Assembly: GCA_016191525.1 (NCBI GenBank) | Contig: JACPOK010000014.1 | Location: 62,001-126,000, forward strand | Direction: 5' to 3' | Length of the DNA stretch: 64,000 bases | From: Burkholderiales bacterium | GTDB taxonomy: Bacteria; Pseudomonadota; Gammaproteobacteria; Burkholderiales; Burkholderiaceae_C | Part shown: piece after piece, positions 18,548 through 27,286 of the stretch | Numbering within the stretch: position 1 is the first letter of the stretch | Layout of the letters: every line of letters starts with the position of its first letter | Position numbers and translations under genes: made by a program | The notes under the pieces: model-generated | What the model saw: the letters and a program-made list of their open reading frames with translations, nothing else | Database searches by the model: none | What the model was told of the DNA's origin: nothing

Positions 18548-19327
18548 TTGCGCCCGCTGCAACCCGTCTCTCCTCGCGCGCGCGTCGCGCTGGGGATCAG
18601 CTTCTTCGTGCTGTTCTTCGCCGTGTGGGCGGTGGCTACGCTGGGAGGCTTCGTGTCGAAGACCTTCCTGGCCGACCCGATCACCATGGTGAGATCGGGC
18701 TACGACCTGCTGGTCAACCAGGGCTTCATCAAGGACATCGGCATGACCGTGTGGCGGGTGCTGGGCGGCTTTGCCATCGCCGCGCTGCTCGCCGTGCCGC
18801 TGGGCGTGATGATGGGCGCCTACAAGGGCGTCGAGGCTTTCTTCGAGCCCTTCGTGAGCTTCGCGCGCTACCTGCCCGCCTCGGCCTTCATCCCGCTCTT
18901 GATCCTGTGGGCCGGCATCGGCGAGGCTCAAAAGCTGTCGCTGATTTTCATCGGCTCATTCTTCCAGCTGGTGCTGATGGTGGCAGTGAGCGTGGGCAAC
19001 ACGCGGCGCGACCTGGTGGAGGCGGCCTACACACTGGGCGCCGCCGACCGCGGCATCGTCACGCGCGTGCTCATGCCCAGCAGCGCACCCGAGATCGCGG
19101 AGACCCTGCGCATGGTGCTGGGCTGGGCCTGGACCTATGTGATCGTGGCCGAGCTGATCGGCGCCTCCAGCGGCATCGGCCACATGATCACCGACAGCCA
19201 GGCGCTGCTGGCCACCGACCAGATCATCTTCGGCATCATCGTGATCGGCCTGATCGGGCTGGCCAGCGACTTCGCCTTCAAGGCGTTGAACCGCAGGATG
19301 TTTCCGTGGGCGCAGCTGGGAAGATGA
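18548..19327 (+). CDS. ABC transporter permease, NitT/TauT type
   Basis: The 259-residue inner-membrane permease starts at a TTG one base after the TAA of the binding protein. The leading part is MRPLQPVSPRARVALGISFF with the first helix following. The BPD_transp_1 domain contains the coupling EAA-like loop LVEAAYTLGAADRGIVTRVLMPSSAPEIAETLRM. About six helices are expected. The TTG start has no strong ribosome site, consistent with coupling to the upstream gene. It works with the binding protein and the ATPase encoded after it. Confidence 0.88.
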   Translation: MRPLQPVSPRARVALGISFFVLFFAVWAVATLGGFVSKTFLADPITMVRSGYDLLVNQGFIKDIGMTVWRVLGGFAIAALLAVPLGVMMGAYKGVEAFFEPFVSFARYLPASAFIPLLILWAGIGEAQKLSLIFIGSFFQLVLMVAVSVGNTRRDLVEAAYTLGAADRGIVTRVLMPSSAPEIAETLRMVLGWAWTYVIVAELIGASSGIGHMITDSQALLATDQIIFGIIVIGLIGLASDFAFKALNRRMFPWAQLGR

Positions 19328-19353
19328 GAGTGCCCACCAGCAAGGGACGCCGG

Positions 19354-19386
19354 GGGGCCGCCGCGGCGAATGTCCCCCGCGGCCCC
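19354..19386 (+). other. GC-rich hairpin between permease and ATPase genes
   Basis: Arms GGGGCCGC (19354-19361) and GCGGCCCC (19379-19386) pair perfectly around a 17-base loop. No T-run follows, so it is not a standard intrinsic terminator. It may stabilise the upstream mRNA or attenuate expression of the ATPase gene, which starts 24 bases later. Confidence 0.5.
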
Positions 19387-19410
19387 GATCTCGCCAACCA
19401 AGTTTGAGTC

Positions 19411-20202
<792 letters not shown>

Positions 20203-20310
20203 GGCGCGTTGCGGAAAAGTCCTACACACGCCTTCGGGGGCTTCTTACCGTTGAGCCTTTTTCCGTGCGCTTGAATTGCTCCTGTACTCCAACAACAGGT
20301 GAGCACGACG

Positions 20311-20358
20311 ATGGGACAGCAGGACAAGGCCGACGACGCCGTGCGGGACAGCCGATGA
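20311..20358 (+). CDS. Possible 15-codon leader ORF
   Basis: ATG at 20311 follows AGGTGAG with seven bases of spacing. It encodes MGQQDKADDAVRDSR, then TGA overlapping the next ATG as ATGA. Its ribosome site is better than that of the downstream ORF, so it may serve to couple translation. There is no protein homology to judge by. Confidence 0.4.
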   Translation: MGQQDKADDAVRDSR

Positions 20359-20543
20359 CCACGCCGAAGGATCCGCTCGAGACGGTGCCGCCCCCCGTTC
20401 CGGAGGGCGGCGACACTCACACCACCGGCCAGGGCGCCGACAGCGCCCTGGAAGCCATGCTCAAGAAGCGCCGGATGCGGGCCGACCCCGGCGCTGACCC
20501 GCTGACGCAGGAGCAGCAGCCCCAGCCCCGCAAACCCGCCTGA
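20355..20543 (+). CDS. Small hypothetical hydrophilic protein, 62 aa
   Basis: The ORF starts at ATG 20355, overlapping the stop of a 15-codon ORF. It encodes a Pro/charged-rich polypeptide with MTTPKDPLETVPPPVPEGGD at the start and LEAMLKKRRMRADPG in the middle. It is probably disordered and is not recognised. It lies in the gap between the ABC ATPase gene and the convergent metallophosphoesterase gene. The sequence between 20203 and 20310 contains no other clear gene and could carry its promoter. Confidence 0.5.
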   Translation: MTTPKDPLETVPPPVPEGGDTHTTGQGADSALEAMLKKRRMRADPGADPLTQEQQPQPRKPA

Positions 20544-20554
20544 CCGCCGGGGCG

Positions 20555-21370
20555 CTAGCCGCCCTGCAGCTCCCAGGCGGTACCCGTGTGGCGGAAGGTC
20601 TCGCTATGCCCCACGGCGAAGCGGCCCGCGGCCGCGTCCCAGACCCAGCGGTCTATGTGCACGGTGTCGCCGTCGATGACCAGCTGGTTGAATGAATTGG
20701 CTTCACCGCGCTCCCGCGTGGAAGTGGCGGTGCCGGCCTGGATGATCAACGCCGCATAGCCGTCCAGCTTGTAGCGCCCGCCGCTGCTGCTGGTGTTGCT
20801 CACGTGCAGGTGGCCCGACAGCAGGATGTCGGCCCCGCTGCGGCGGAACACCTCCATCGCCTTTTCGGCGCGGCCCACCACTTCGTCGTCGTCATTGCCC
20901 GCCGGCAGGTCGAAGGGATGGTGGGTCACCACGATCTTGGTCATTGACTCCGCCAGCGGCGTGAAGCGGGCACGCAGCGCCTGCATCTGTTCGCCGTTGA
21001 TGCGCCCGTCCTTGAACGTCAGCGAGCGGGCGGTGTTGATGCCGGCCACCGCGATCTCGCTGTCCGCATAAAACGGCTCCAGGTCGTCGGTGATGAAGCG
21101 GCGGTACTTGTCCAGCGGCTGCACGAAGCGCTGGAACACGTTGTACAGCGGCACGTCGTGGTTGCCGGGCACGACGATCTGCGGCCGGGGCAGCCCGTCC
21201 AGGAAGCTGCGGGCCTGGCGGAATTCATCCGGCTTGGCCCGCTGGGTCAGGTCGCCCGACACCACCACCACGTCGGGCTGCAGGCTTTGCACCAGGGGCG
21301 CCAGCGCCGCGACCACCGCCGCGTCGGTGCGGCCGAAATGCAGGTCGGAGAGATGGACCAGGGTCTTCAT
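20555..21370 (-). CDS. Metallophosphoesterase (calcineurin-like, CpdA-related)
   Basis: The 271-residue protein has the full set of binuclear metal motifs: SDLHFG (Asp9, His11), VVVSGDLTQR (about 36-44), VPGNHD (67-72), IVVTHHPF and LLSGHLHV. The order and spacing match class III cyclic-nucleotide phosphodiesterase-like enzymes. No signal peptide is present, so it acts in the cytoplasm. Its ATG overlaps the stop of the lipid-kinase gene (ATGA at 21367-21370), making it third in a coupled PAP2-kinase-phosphoesterase operon. The partners suggest a phospholipid or lipid-A-related substrate as an alternative to cAMP. Confidence 0.88.
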   Translation of the reverse strand: MKTLVHLSDLHFGRTDAAVVAALAPLVQSLQPDVVVVSGDLTQRAKPDEFRQARSFLDGLPRPQIVVPGNHDVPLYNVFQRFVQPLDKYRRFITDDLEPFYADSEIAVAGINTARSLTFKDGRINGEQMQALRARFTPLAESMTKIVVTHHPFDLPAGNDDDEVVGRAEKAMEVFRRSGADILLSGHLHVSNTSSSGGRYKLDGYAALIIQAGTATSTRERGEANSFNQLVIDGDTVHIDRWVWDAAAGRFAVGHSETFRHTGTAWELQGG

Positions 21371-22275
21371 GGCGGGGGCTCCTGTTGCGGCACGATCACC
21401 CGCAGCGCACCCGGCCGCACCCGGTAGCGCAAGGGCGTTTCCATCAAGGTCACTTCACCGTCGGTGGCCACGCGCAGCCGCTTGTGGCGGGTGTGCACGA
21501 CGAACTCCTGCGCGGTGGCGATGTCGAAGTCACGCGCCTGGTCCAGCCGGCTGAACAGCGCCAGCAGGGCCAGGCGCAAGAGGCCGAAGCGGCCCGTGCG
21601 CTGCGCCACGTAGAGCGAGAGCCGGCCGTCGCTCACAGTGGGCCGCTCACCGATCTGGAAGCCTTCCATCGTGTACTCGTTGTTGCCGATGAAGACGAAG
21701 GGCGTGCGCCGCTCCCAGATCCGGTCCTGCACCTCGATGCGCGCCGTCAGCGCCGGGTAGCGGCGCGCCGCGGCGATGCTGGCCTGCAGCAACGCGCGCC
21801 ACTTGCCGTGGCCGAGGCGGCGCTGCAGCTGCTCCCGGTCGCGCACGATGTCGGGGTACAGGCCCAGGCTGGAGTTGTTGATGAAGGTGCGGCCATTGAC
21901 CTCGCCCGCATCCACTGCCAGCACCCGCCCGTTCGCGATATTCGCCACGGCCTCGTCCTGCGCAAGCGGGATCCGCAGGTCCTTGGCGAAGTGGTTCAGC
22001 GTGCCCATGGGCAGCACGCCCAGCACGGTATCGCTGCCCACCAGCGCCGAGGCCACGGCGCTCACGGTGCCGTCGCCGCCGCCCGCCACCACGGTCTGTG
22101 CACCGCCGGCGACGGCCTGCCTCACGGTGTCCAGGATATCGGCGCCGCTGCGCACCAGCTTCACGGCCGCCTCCAGGCCGTGGCCTGTGAATTTTTCGCG
22201 CAGCTGCTCCACCCATTCCGGCGGACAGCCGGCGCCGGCGGTGGAATTGAGGATGACGGTGACCGCGCCGGTCAT
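21367..22275 (-). CDS. Diacylglycerol kinase catalytic-domain lipid kinase (YegS/DagK-like)
   Basis: Starting at ATG 22275, which overlaps the PAP2 stop as ATGA, gives 302 residues. An 18-codon longer frame has no support. The N-terminal kinase domain contains VILNSTAGAG and the nucleotide loop VVAGGGDGTVSAVASAL (Gly-Gly-Asp at about 66-68). The C-terminal beta-sandwich has RTFINNSSLGLYPDIVRDRE and FVFIGNNEYTMEGF, as in soluble YegS/DgkB-type kinases. It phosphorylates a lipid such as diacylglycerol at the inner face of the membrane. The adjacent PAP2 phosphatase could perform the reverse reaction. Confidence 0.9.
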   Translation of the reverse strand: MTGAVTVILNSTAGAGCPPEWVEQLREKFTGHGLEAAVKLVRSGADILDTVRQAVAGGAQTVVAGGGDGTVSAVASALVGSDTVLGVLPMGTLNHFAKDLRIPLAQDEAVANIANGRVLAVDAGEVNGRTFINNSSLGLYPDIVRDREQLQRRLGHGKWRALLQASIAAARRYPALTARIEVQDRIWERRTPFVFIGNNEYTMEGFQIGERPTVSDGRLSLYVAQRTGRFGLLRLALLALFSRLDQARDFDIATAQEFVVHTRHKRLRVATDGEVTLMETPLRYRVRPGALRVIVPQQEPPP

Positions 22276-22847
22276 GCCTGCAGCACTCCCGCGCGGCGCC
22301 GCCGCAGCGCGCGCACCGCGCCGAAGCACAGCGCCAGCCAGAGCAGGCCTTCCACGATGGCGCCCACCACGTCGCTCAGGTAGTGCACGCCCAGGTAGAT
22401 GCGCGAAATGCCGACCAGCAGCACCATCGCGGCGGCGCCCCCGGCAATGGCGGCCCGCCAGCGCGGCGCCTCCACGTGCGCCAGCAGCAGCACGGCCAGG
22501 AAACCATAGAACACCGTAGCGCCCGCCGTATGGCCGCTGGGAAAGCTGTAGGTCGGCAGGCTCAGCAGCGGGTCGTCAAAATGCGGCCGGGCCCGGCGGA
22601 ACACCTGCTTGACCAGGGCGTTCAACACCAGGCCACCCGGCACGCTCAGCACCAGCGCCAGCAGCCACCACGGGCGGCGCAGCTTGAGCAGCACCAGGCC
22701 CAGTGCCGCCGCCATCAGGCAGATGCCCAGCGTGCCGTGCAGGTTCGTCACCAGCAGCAGGGCCTGGGTGAGGACGGGGTGGGTGTGCGCGTGAAACCAG
22801 GCGCTGACGGAAAGGTCGGTCAAGGGGCTTGCGTTTTCGTGCCCCAA
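22272..22847 (-). CDS. PAP2-family membrane phosphatase
   Basis: The 191-residue protein has all three acid-phosphatase motifs: Lys80-(x6)-Arg87-Pro88, PSGH at 103-106, and Ser148-Arg149-(x5)-His155-(x3)-Asp159. Five to six membrane helices surround them. Family members dephosphorylate phosphatidate, undecaprenyl diphosphate or lipid-linked phosphates at the periplasmic face. It is first of three coupled genes. Confidence 0.9.
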   Translation of the reverse strand: MGHENASPLTDLSVSAWFHAHTHPVLTQALLLVTNLHGTLGICLMAAALGLVLLKLRRPWWLLALVLSVPGGLVLNALVKQVFRRARPHFDDPLLSLPTYSFPSGHTAGATVFYGFLAVLLLAHVEAPRWRAAIAGGAAAMVLLVGISRIYLGVHYLSDVVGAIVEGLLWLALCFGAVRALRRRRAGVLQA

Positions 22848-23022
22848 CCATAACCCTGGGCGCGGCGCCCGCAGGTAGGCACAAGCCTACAGTTGCCCGC
22901 CCGCTTCTGACAGGCGAAGCCCGCCCGCACCTACCGCGTTGCAGCGCCGCAGGCTACCGGCCCTGGCCCGCCGGCCGCGCACGATGGACCCCACAGCGAC
23001 ACCACCTTCAAAGGCGCACATC

Positions 23023-23211
23023 ATGTCCACCCTGACGCAAGTTAACCGCTCCGGCTCCAACAGCGCCCAGCCGCGCACCGGCACCGCGCCCCCGCCGCTG
23101 CGGCTGCCGCGCTTCCTGCTCCAGCAACTGGCCCAGCCCATCACCAGCGATGACGACGCCGGCAACCTGGCCGCGCAGATCCGCAACGCCGACGCCCGCG
23201 GCCTGCTGTGA
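23023..23211 (+). CDS. Small hypothetical protein, 62 aa
   Basis: ATG 23023 has AAAGG eight bases upstream; another in-frame ATG lies at 22984. The product begins [17 protein letters not shown] and ends with [20 protein letters not shown]. It has no recognisable family. It ends 12 bases before the UvrA2 start and may be co-transcribed with it. The 175-base stretch 22848-23022 holds no other visible gene and probably carries both divergent promoters. Confidence 0.5.
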   Translation: MSTLTQVNRSGSNSAQPRTGTAPPPLRLPRFLLQQLAQPITSDDDAGNLAAQIRNADARGLL

Positions 23212-23223
23212 ACCCCGGCGGCG

Positions 23224-25908
23224 ATGGCAGCATCGAAAAGCGGCTTCGTGCGGGTGCGCGGAGCGCGCGAGCACAACCTCAAGGACATTGACGTCGATAT
23301 TCCGCGCGACGCGCTGGTGGTCTTCACCGGCGTTTCGGGCTCCGGCAAATCCTCCCTCGCCTTCGGCACGCTGTACGCGGAAGCGCAGCGCCGCTACCTG
23401 GAATCGGTCGCACCTTATGCGCGCCGCCTGATCGACCAGGCCGGCGTCCCCGAGGTGGACTCCATCGAAGGCCTGCCCCCGGCGGTGGCCCTGCAGCAGC
23501 AGCGGGGCACACCCAGCACCCGTTCCTCCGTCGGCAGCGTCACCACCATTTCAAACCTGCTGCGCATGCTGTATTCGCGCGCCGGCAGCTACCCCGCGAA
23601 GCAGCCCATGCTGTACGCGGAAGACTTTTCCCCCAACACCGCGCAAGGCGCCTGCCCGCACTGCCACGGGCTGGGCCGGGTGTACGAGGTGACCGAGAAA
23701 ACCATGGTGCCCGACGACACGCTGTCCATCCGCGACCGCGCCATCGCCGCCTGGCCGCCGGCTTGGCACGGCCAGAACCTGCGCGACATCCTGGTGACGC
23801 TGGGCTACGACGTGGACAAGCCCTGGCGCGACCTGCCGAAGAAAGACCGCGACTGGATCCTGTTCACCGAAGAGCAGCCCACGGTGCCTGTGTACGCCGG
23901 CTTCACGCCCGCCGAAACCCGCCGTGCGCTGAAACAGAAGATGGAGCCCAGCTACATGGGCACCTTCACCGGCGCGCGCAGGTACGTGCTGCACACCTTC
24001 GCCACCACGCAGAGCCCGCTGATGAAAAAGCGGGTGTCGCGCTACATGGCGGGGGGCACCTGCCCGGTCTGCGACGGCAAGCGGCTCAAGCGCGAGGCGC
24101 TCTCGGTGACCTTCGCCGGCCTGGACATCGGCGAGCTGTCGCGCCTGTCGCTGGATCAGCTGGCGCAGGTGCTGCAGCCGGCGGCGCAGGGGCGGCTGGT
24201 GCAGGACCATGCCGTTGCGGCCCCGCTGAGCCGCACCGACGCGCGTAAGGATACGGAACGCCGTGTCGCGGCGGGCGGGTCAGCGCACGCGGGAGCGCCG
24301 GACGTGCGCCGCACCGGCAACCTCTCACAGGAAAAACGCATCGCGGCCCAGCGCATCGCACAAGACCTGCTGGTGCGCGTGGCCACGCTCACCGAGCTGG
24401 GCCTGGGCTATCTCTCGCTGGACCGAAGCACGCCTACGCTCTCGCCGGGCGAACTGCAGCGGCTGCGGCTGGCAACGCAGCTGGGCTCGCACCTGTTCGG
24501 CGTGGTCTATGTGCTGGACGAGCCGTCGGCCGGCCTGCACCCCGACGACGGTGAAGCGCTGCTGCTGGCGCTGGAGCGCCTGAAGGATTCGGGCAACAGC
24601 ATTTTCGTGGTCGAGCACGACCTGGCCGTGATGCGCCACGCCGACTGGCTGGTGGACGTGGGCCCCGCCGCCGGCGAACAGGGCGGCGAAGTGCTCTACA
24701 GCGGCCCACCTGCAGGGCTGGCGAAAGTCGAAGCTTCGCAAACGCGCCGCCACCTGTTCGGTGAACCCGCACGGCGCACACGCCCCGCGCGCGAAGCGGC
24801 CGGCTGGCTGCGGCTGGAAGGCGTCACCCGCAACAACCTGAAGGGACTGGACGCGAAATTCCCGCTGGGCTGCTTTACTTCCGTCACCGGCGTTTCCGGC
24901 AGCGGCAAGTCCAGCCTGGTCAGCCAGGCCTTGCTGGAGCTGGTGGGCGAACACCTGGGCCACGCCAGCGAGCCGCCGGAAGAAATGGACCCGCTGCTCG
25001 CGGAAAGCACCGAAGCACCGACCGAAGGCCGCATCACCCAGGGCATGGACGCCATCCGCCGGCTGGTCTGCGTGGACCAGAAGCCGATCGGCCGCACGCC
25101 GCGCTCCAACCTGGCCACCTACACCGGGCTGTTCGACGCGGTGCGCAAGCTGTTCGCGGCCACGCCCGCGGCCCGGCGCCACCGCTATGACGCGGGCCGC
25201 TTCTCGTTCAACGTGGCCAAGGGCCGCTGCCCCACCTGCGAGGGCGAGGGCTTCGTCAGCGTGGAACTGCTGTTCCTGCCCAGCGTGTATGCGCCCTGCC
25301 CCGATTGCCATGGCGCCCGCTACAACCCCGAGACGCTGAAGATCACGCTCAATGGCAAGACCATCGCCGACGTGCTGGGCATGACGGTGCACACGGCGTG
25401 TGAATTTTTCGCGGATGAAGCCGCCGTATTGCGGCCGCTGAAAGTGCTGCAGGACATCGGCCTGGGTTACCTGCGGCTGGGGCAGCCCGCCACCGAGCTG
25501 TCGGGCGGCGAGGCGCAACGCATCAAGCTGGCGACGGAACTGCAGCGCACCCAGCGCGGCGACACGCTCTACGTGCTGGACGAGCCCACCACCGGGCTGC
25601 ACCCGTCCGACGTGGACAAATTGCTGGCCCAGCTCAATGGCCTGGTGGATGCGGGCAACACCGTGATCGTGGTCGAGCATGAGATGCATGTCGTCGCGCA
25701 CAGCGACTGGGTCATCGACATCGGCCCGGGTGCGGGCGCGCAAGGCGGCCGCCTGGTGGCATGCGGCGCCCCGGCCGCTGTGGCCGCCTCGGCGCGCAGC
25801 CGCACCGCTCCTTACCTGGCGCTTGAACTCGGCCTTTCATCCAATTCCCAGAGGGAAAAACGGCTGCAGAGCGCGCCAGACGTGCTTGAGGCGCTATCGG
25901 ATTCATAG
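23224..25908 (+). CDS. UvrA2-type excinuclease ATPase lacking the UvrB-binding domain
   Basis: The 894-residue protein has two UvrA ATPase halves. Half one has Walker [10 protein letters not shown] (36-44) and [22 protein letters not shown]. The text then jumps after about 30 residues to [10 protein letters not shown], so the UvrB-binding region (about 120-250 of canonical UvrA) is missing. Its ABC signature is [17 protein letters not shown] instead of LSGGE. Half two has Walker [10 protein letters not shown], zinc module [18 protein letters not shown] with CPDCHGARY, and [15 protein letters not shown]. An unusual low-complexity stretch (about 325-370) separates segments near the first signature. 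UvrA2 proteins are linked to tolerance of DNA-damaging compounds. The final 20 residues are encoded by an antisense copy of the dispersed repeat. Confidence 0.92.
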   Translation: MAASKSGFVRVRGAREHNLKDIDVDIPRDALVVFTGVSGSGKSSLAFGTLYAEAQRRYLESVAPYARRLIDQAGVPEVDSIEGLPPAVALQQQRGTPSTRSSVGSVTTISNLLRMLYSRAGSYPAKQPMLYAEDFSPNTAQGACPHCHGLGRVYEVTEKTMVPDDTLSIRDRAIAAWPPAWHGQNLRDILVTLGYDVDKPWRDLPKKDRDWILFTEEQPTVPVYAGFTPAETRRALKQKMEPSYMGTFTGARRYVLHTFATTQSPLMKKRVSRYMAGGTCPVCDGKRLKREALSVTFAGLDIGELSRLSLDQLAQVLQPAAQGRLVQDHAVAAPLSRTDARKDTERRVAAGGSAHAGAPDVRRTGNLSQEKRIAAQRIAQDLLVRVATLTELGLGYLSLDRSTPTLSPGELQRLRLATQLGSHLFGVVYVLDEPSAGLHPDDGEALLLALERLKDSGNSIFVVEHDLAVMRHADWLVDVGPAAGEQGGEVLYSGPPAGLAKVEASQTRRHLFGEPARRTRPAREAAGWLRLEGVTRNNLKGLDAKFPLGCFTSVTGVSGSGKSSLVSQALLELVGEHLGHASEPPEEMDPLLAESTEAPTEGRITQGMDAIRRLVCVDQKPIGRTPRSNLATYTGLFDAVRKLFAATPAARRHRYDAGRFSFNVAKGRCPTCEGEGFVSVELLFLPSVYAPCPDCHGARYNPETLKITLNGKTIADVLGMTVHTACEFFADEAAVLRPLKVLQDIGLGYLRLGQPATELSGGEAQRIKLATELQRTQRGDTLYVLDEPTTGLHPSDVDKLLAQLNGLVDAGNTVIVVEHEMHVVAHSDWVIDIGPGAGAQGGRLVACGAPAAVAASARSRTAPYLALELGLSSNSQREKRLQSAPDVLEALSDS

Positions 25909-25909
25909 C
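25846..25909 (-). repeat. 64-base dispersed element, copy d, antisense in the uvrA2 3' end
   Basis: Read on the minus strand, it starts GCTATGAATCCG at 25909, then ATAGC, and ends TCTGGGA at 25846. It is nearly identical in its middle to copy c (GGCGCGCTCT). It covers the last codons and the TAG stop of the UvrA2-type gene on the plus strand. On its own strand it keeps the frame [17 protein letters not shown]. Confidence 0.8.
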
Positions 25910-26046
25910 ATGGCTGAGCCATGGCGCAAGGATGTAACGCCCGGAACCCGGCGCGAAAATTGCTCTCCAACTGAGTGGCCGGAATCTTTTTCAGGTTTCT
26001 TCACCGGCCCTTGTCCCTCGGCGCTTCAGCGGCCGGGGGATTTTTT

Positions 26047-26397
26047 CTAGGGCGCCAGCAGCCAGTTCACCGCGTCGCGCTCTGCGTTGAACACCGCGAT
26101 GGCGGGCTCGCCGCCGCTGTCCTGCGGCGCATCGATGAAGTCATCGTGCGCGATGACCGCCACCCGCAGCGGCGGCGCGAATACGCGCTCCAGCCGGTCG
26201 CAGATCAGGAATTTTTCATCGCCCGCGGGCGGGCTGATCACGCGCCGCACATCGACCAGGAAGCGGTCGCGCTGGCTGCGCAGCCCCGCGGCCTTCACGG
26301 CATAGGCCAGCTTGAGCGCATCGCCGTATTGCCAGCGGCCCTCGGCCTCGACGCGCACATGCAGGGCATCAACACGGGTGGCGACGATGAGGTTCAT
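26047..26397 (-). CDS. Hypothetical protein, possibly SpoIIAA/STAS-like, 116 aa
   Basis: The protein has alternating strands and helices: MNLIVATRVDALHVRVEAEG, RFLVDVRRV, RVAVIAHDDF and a C-terminal AVFNAERDAVNWLLAP. The last motif (a predicted strand, then a helix with DA..WL) resembles SpoIIAA-like/STAS proteins, which often end similarly, but I do not see a decisive signature. Cytoplasmic. It is followed by a 138-base gap to the convergent UvrA2 gene and lies 94 bases from the DUF1345 gene. No function is assigned. Confidence 0.6.
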   Translation of the reverse strand: MNLIVATRVDALHVRVEAEGRWQYGDALKLAYAVKAAGLRSQRDRFLVDVRRVISPPAGDEKFLICDRLERVFAPPLRVAVIAHDDFIDAPQDSGGEPAIAVFNAERDAVNWLLAP

Positions 26398-26491
26398 GGG
26401 GCAGGCAGTGGTTGGCGGGCCCGGTTGAGCCTACAAGAAATCGCCATGCCAAAACGAGCAGCCGGACCGCGAAATGCGCAAAAGTTCCGGC

Positions 26492-27160
26492 TCAGGCCCG
26501 GCCCACCAGCCCGGCCGCTATATTGATGAGCAGGCCCAGCACGGCCGTGTTGAAGAAAAAGCACAGCACCGACTGCGTCACCACCACGCCGCGCATGCGG
26601 GTGGACATCACCGTCACGTCCGAGGTCTGCACGGCGGCCGCGATGGTGAAGGAAAAATACAGGAAGTCGTGATACGTGGGCGCGGCCAGCTCTTCGGGAA
26701 AGCGCAGCGCGCGCGCCTTGGCGGGCGACTGGTAGAACATGTGGGCGTAGTGAAAGGTGTAGACGGCGCCCAGCAGCAGCCAGGAGCCGACGACCGTGAC
26801 CAGGGGCAGCGCATAGGCCAGCGCCGGGCCGACGTCCGCCGAACGCGCGTGCGCCAGCTGGGCCACGATGGCCACCAGGCTGAGCACCGCGGCGCCCGAC
26901 ACCACGGCCAGCACCACGCCGCTGCTGGCGTCTTCCTGCCGGGCGATGGCCTGCACCTTTTCGGGCGAAGAGCGCAGCATCAGCCAGGCCATCGAGGCCA
27001 GGTATGGCCACAGGGCGCCGTTCCACGCGACCAGCGCGCGGCTGACCAATGTCCAGTGCGCGGGCAGCGCGGCGAATACCGCCACGCCCAGCACCAGCGC
27101 CGCCAGCAGGCGGGGACGGTGCAGGCCGGTGTGGCGCAGGCGCTGGGCAAGCTTGTTCAT
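26492..27160 (-). CDS. DUF1345 inner-membrane protein
   Basis: The long frame continues far upstream as an artefact. The credible start is ATG 27160, giving 222 residues beginning MNKLAQRLRHTGLHRPRLLA. Five or six membrane helices are visible. The segments YTFHYAHMFY, PTYHDFLYFSFTIAAAVQTSDVTV and RGVVVTQSVLCFFFNTAVLGLLINI are characteristic of DUF1345, a family of unknown function with a pore-like two-helix core. It is transcribed away from the porin gene. Confidence 0.85.
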   Translation of the reverse strand: MNKLAQRLRHTGLHRPRLLAALVLGVAVFAALPAHWTLVSRALVAWNGALWPYLASMAWLMLRSSPEKVQAIARQEDASSGVVLAVVSGAAVLSLVAIVAQLAHARSADVGPALAYALPLVTVVGSWLLLGAVYTFHYAHMFYQSPAKARALRFPEELAAPTYHDFLYFSFTIAAAVQTSDVTVMSTRMRGVVVTQSVLCFFFNTAVLGLLINIAAGLVGRA

Positions 27161-27286
27161 GGGTGCGGCGATTATGGGCGCGCCCTTGCCGCGCACAAAA
27201 CTGAAAGCGGATTGACAGACGCCATTCCTAGCATCGGCGTGGCAGACATCCTGCACACAACACAGACAGAACGAGGAGACACCTTC

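Noticed and set aside
19345..19358. Similarity of GGGACGCCGGGG at 19345 and 29055 as a repeat family
   Set aside because: Only about 12 GC-rich bases match and the flanks do not align; this is expected by chance at this base composition.
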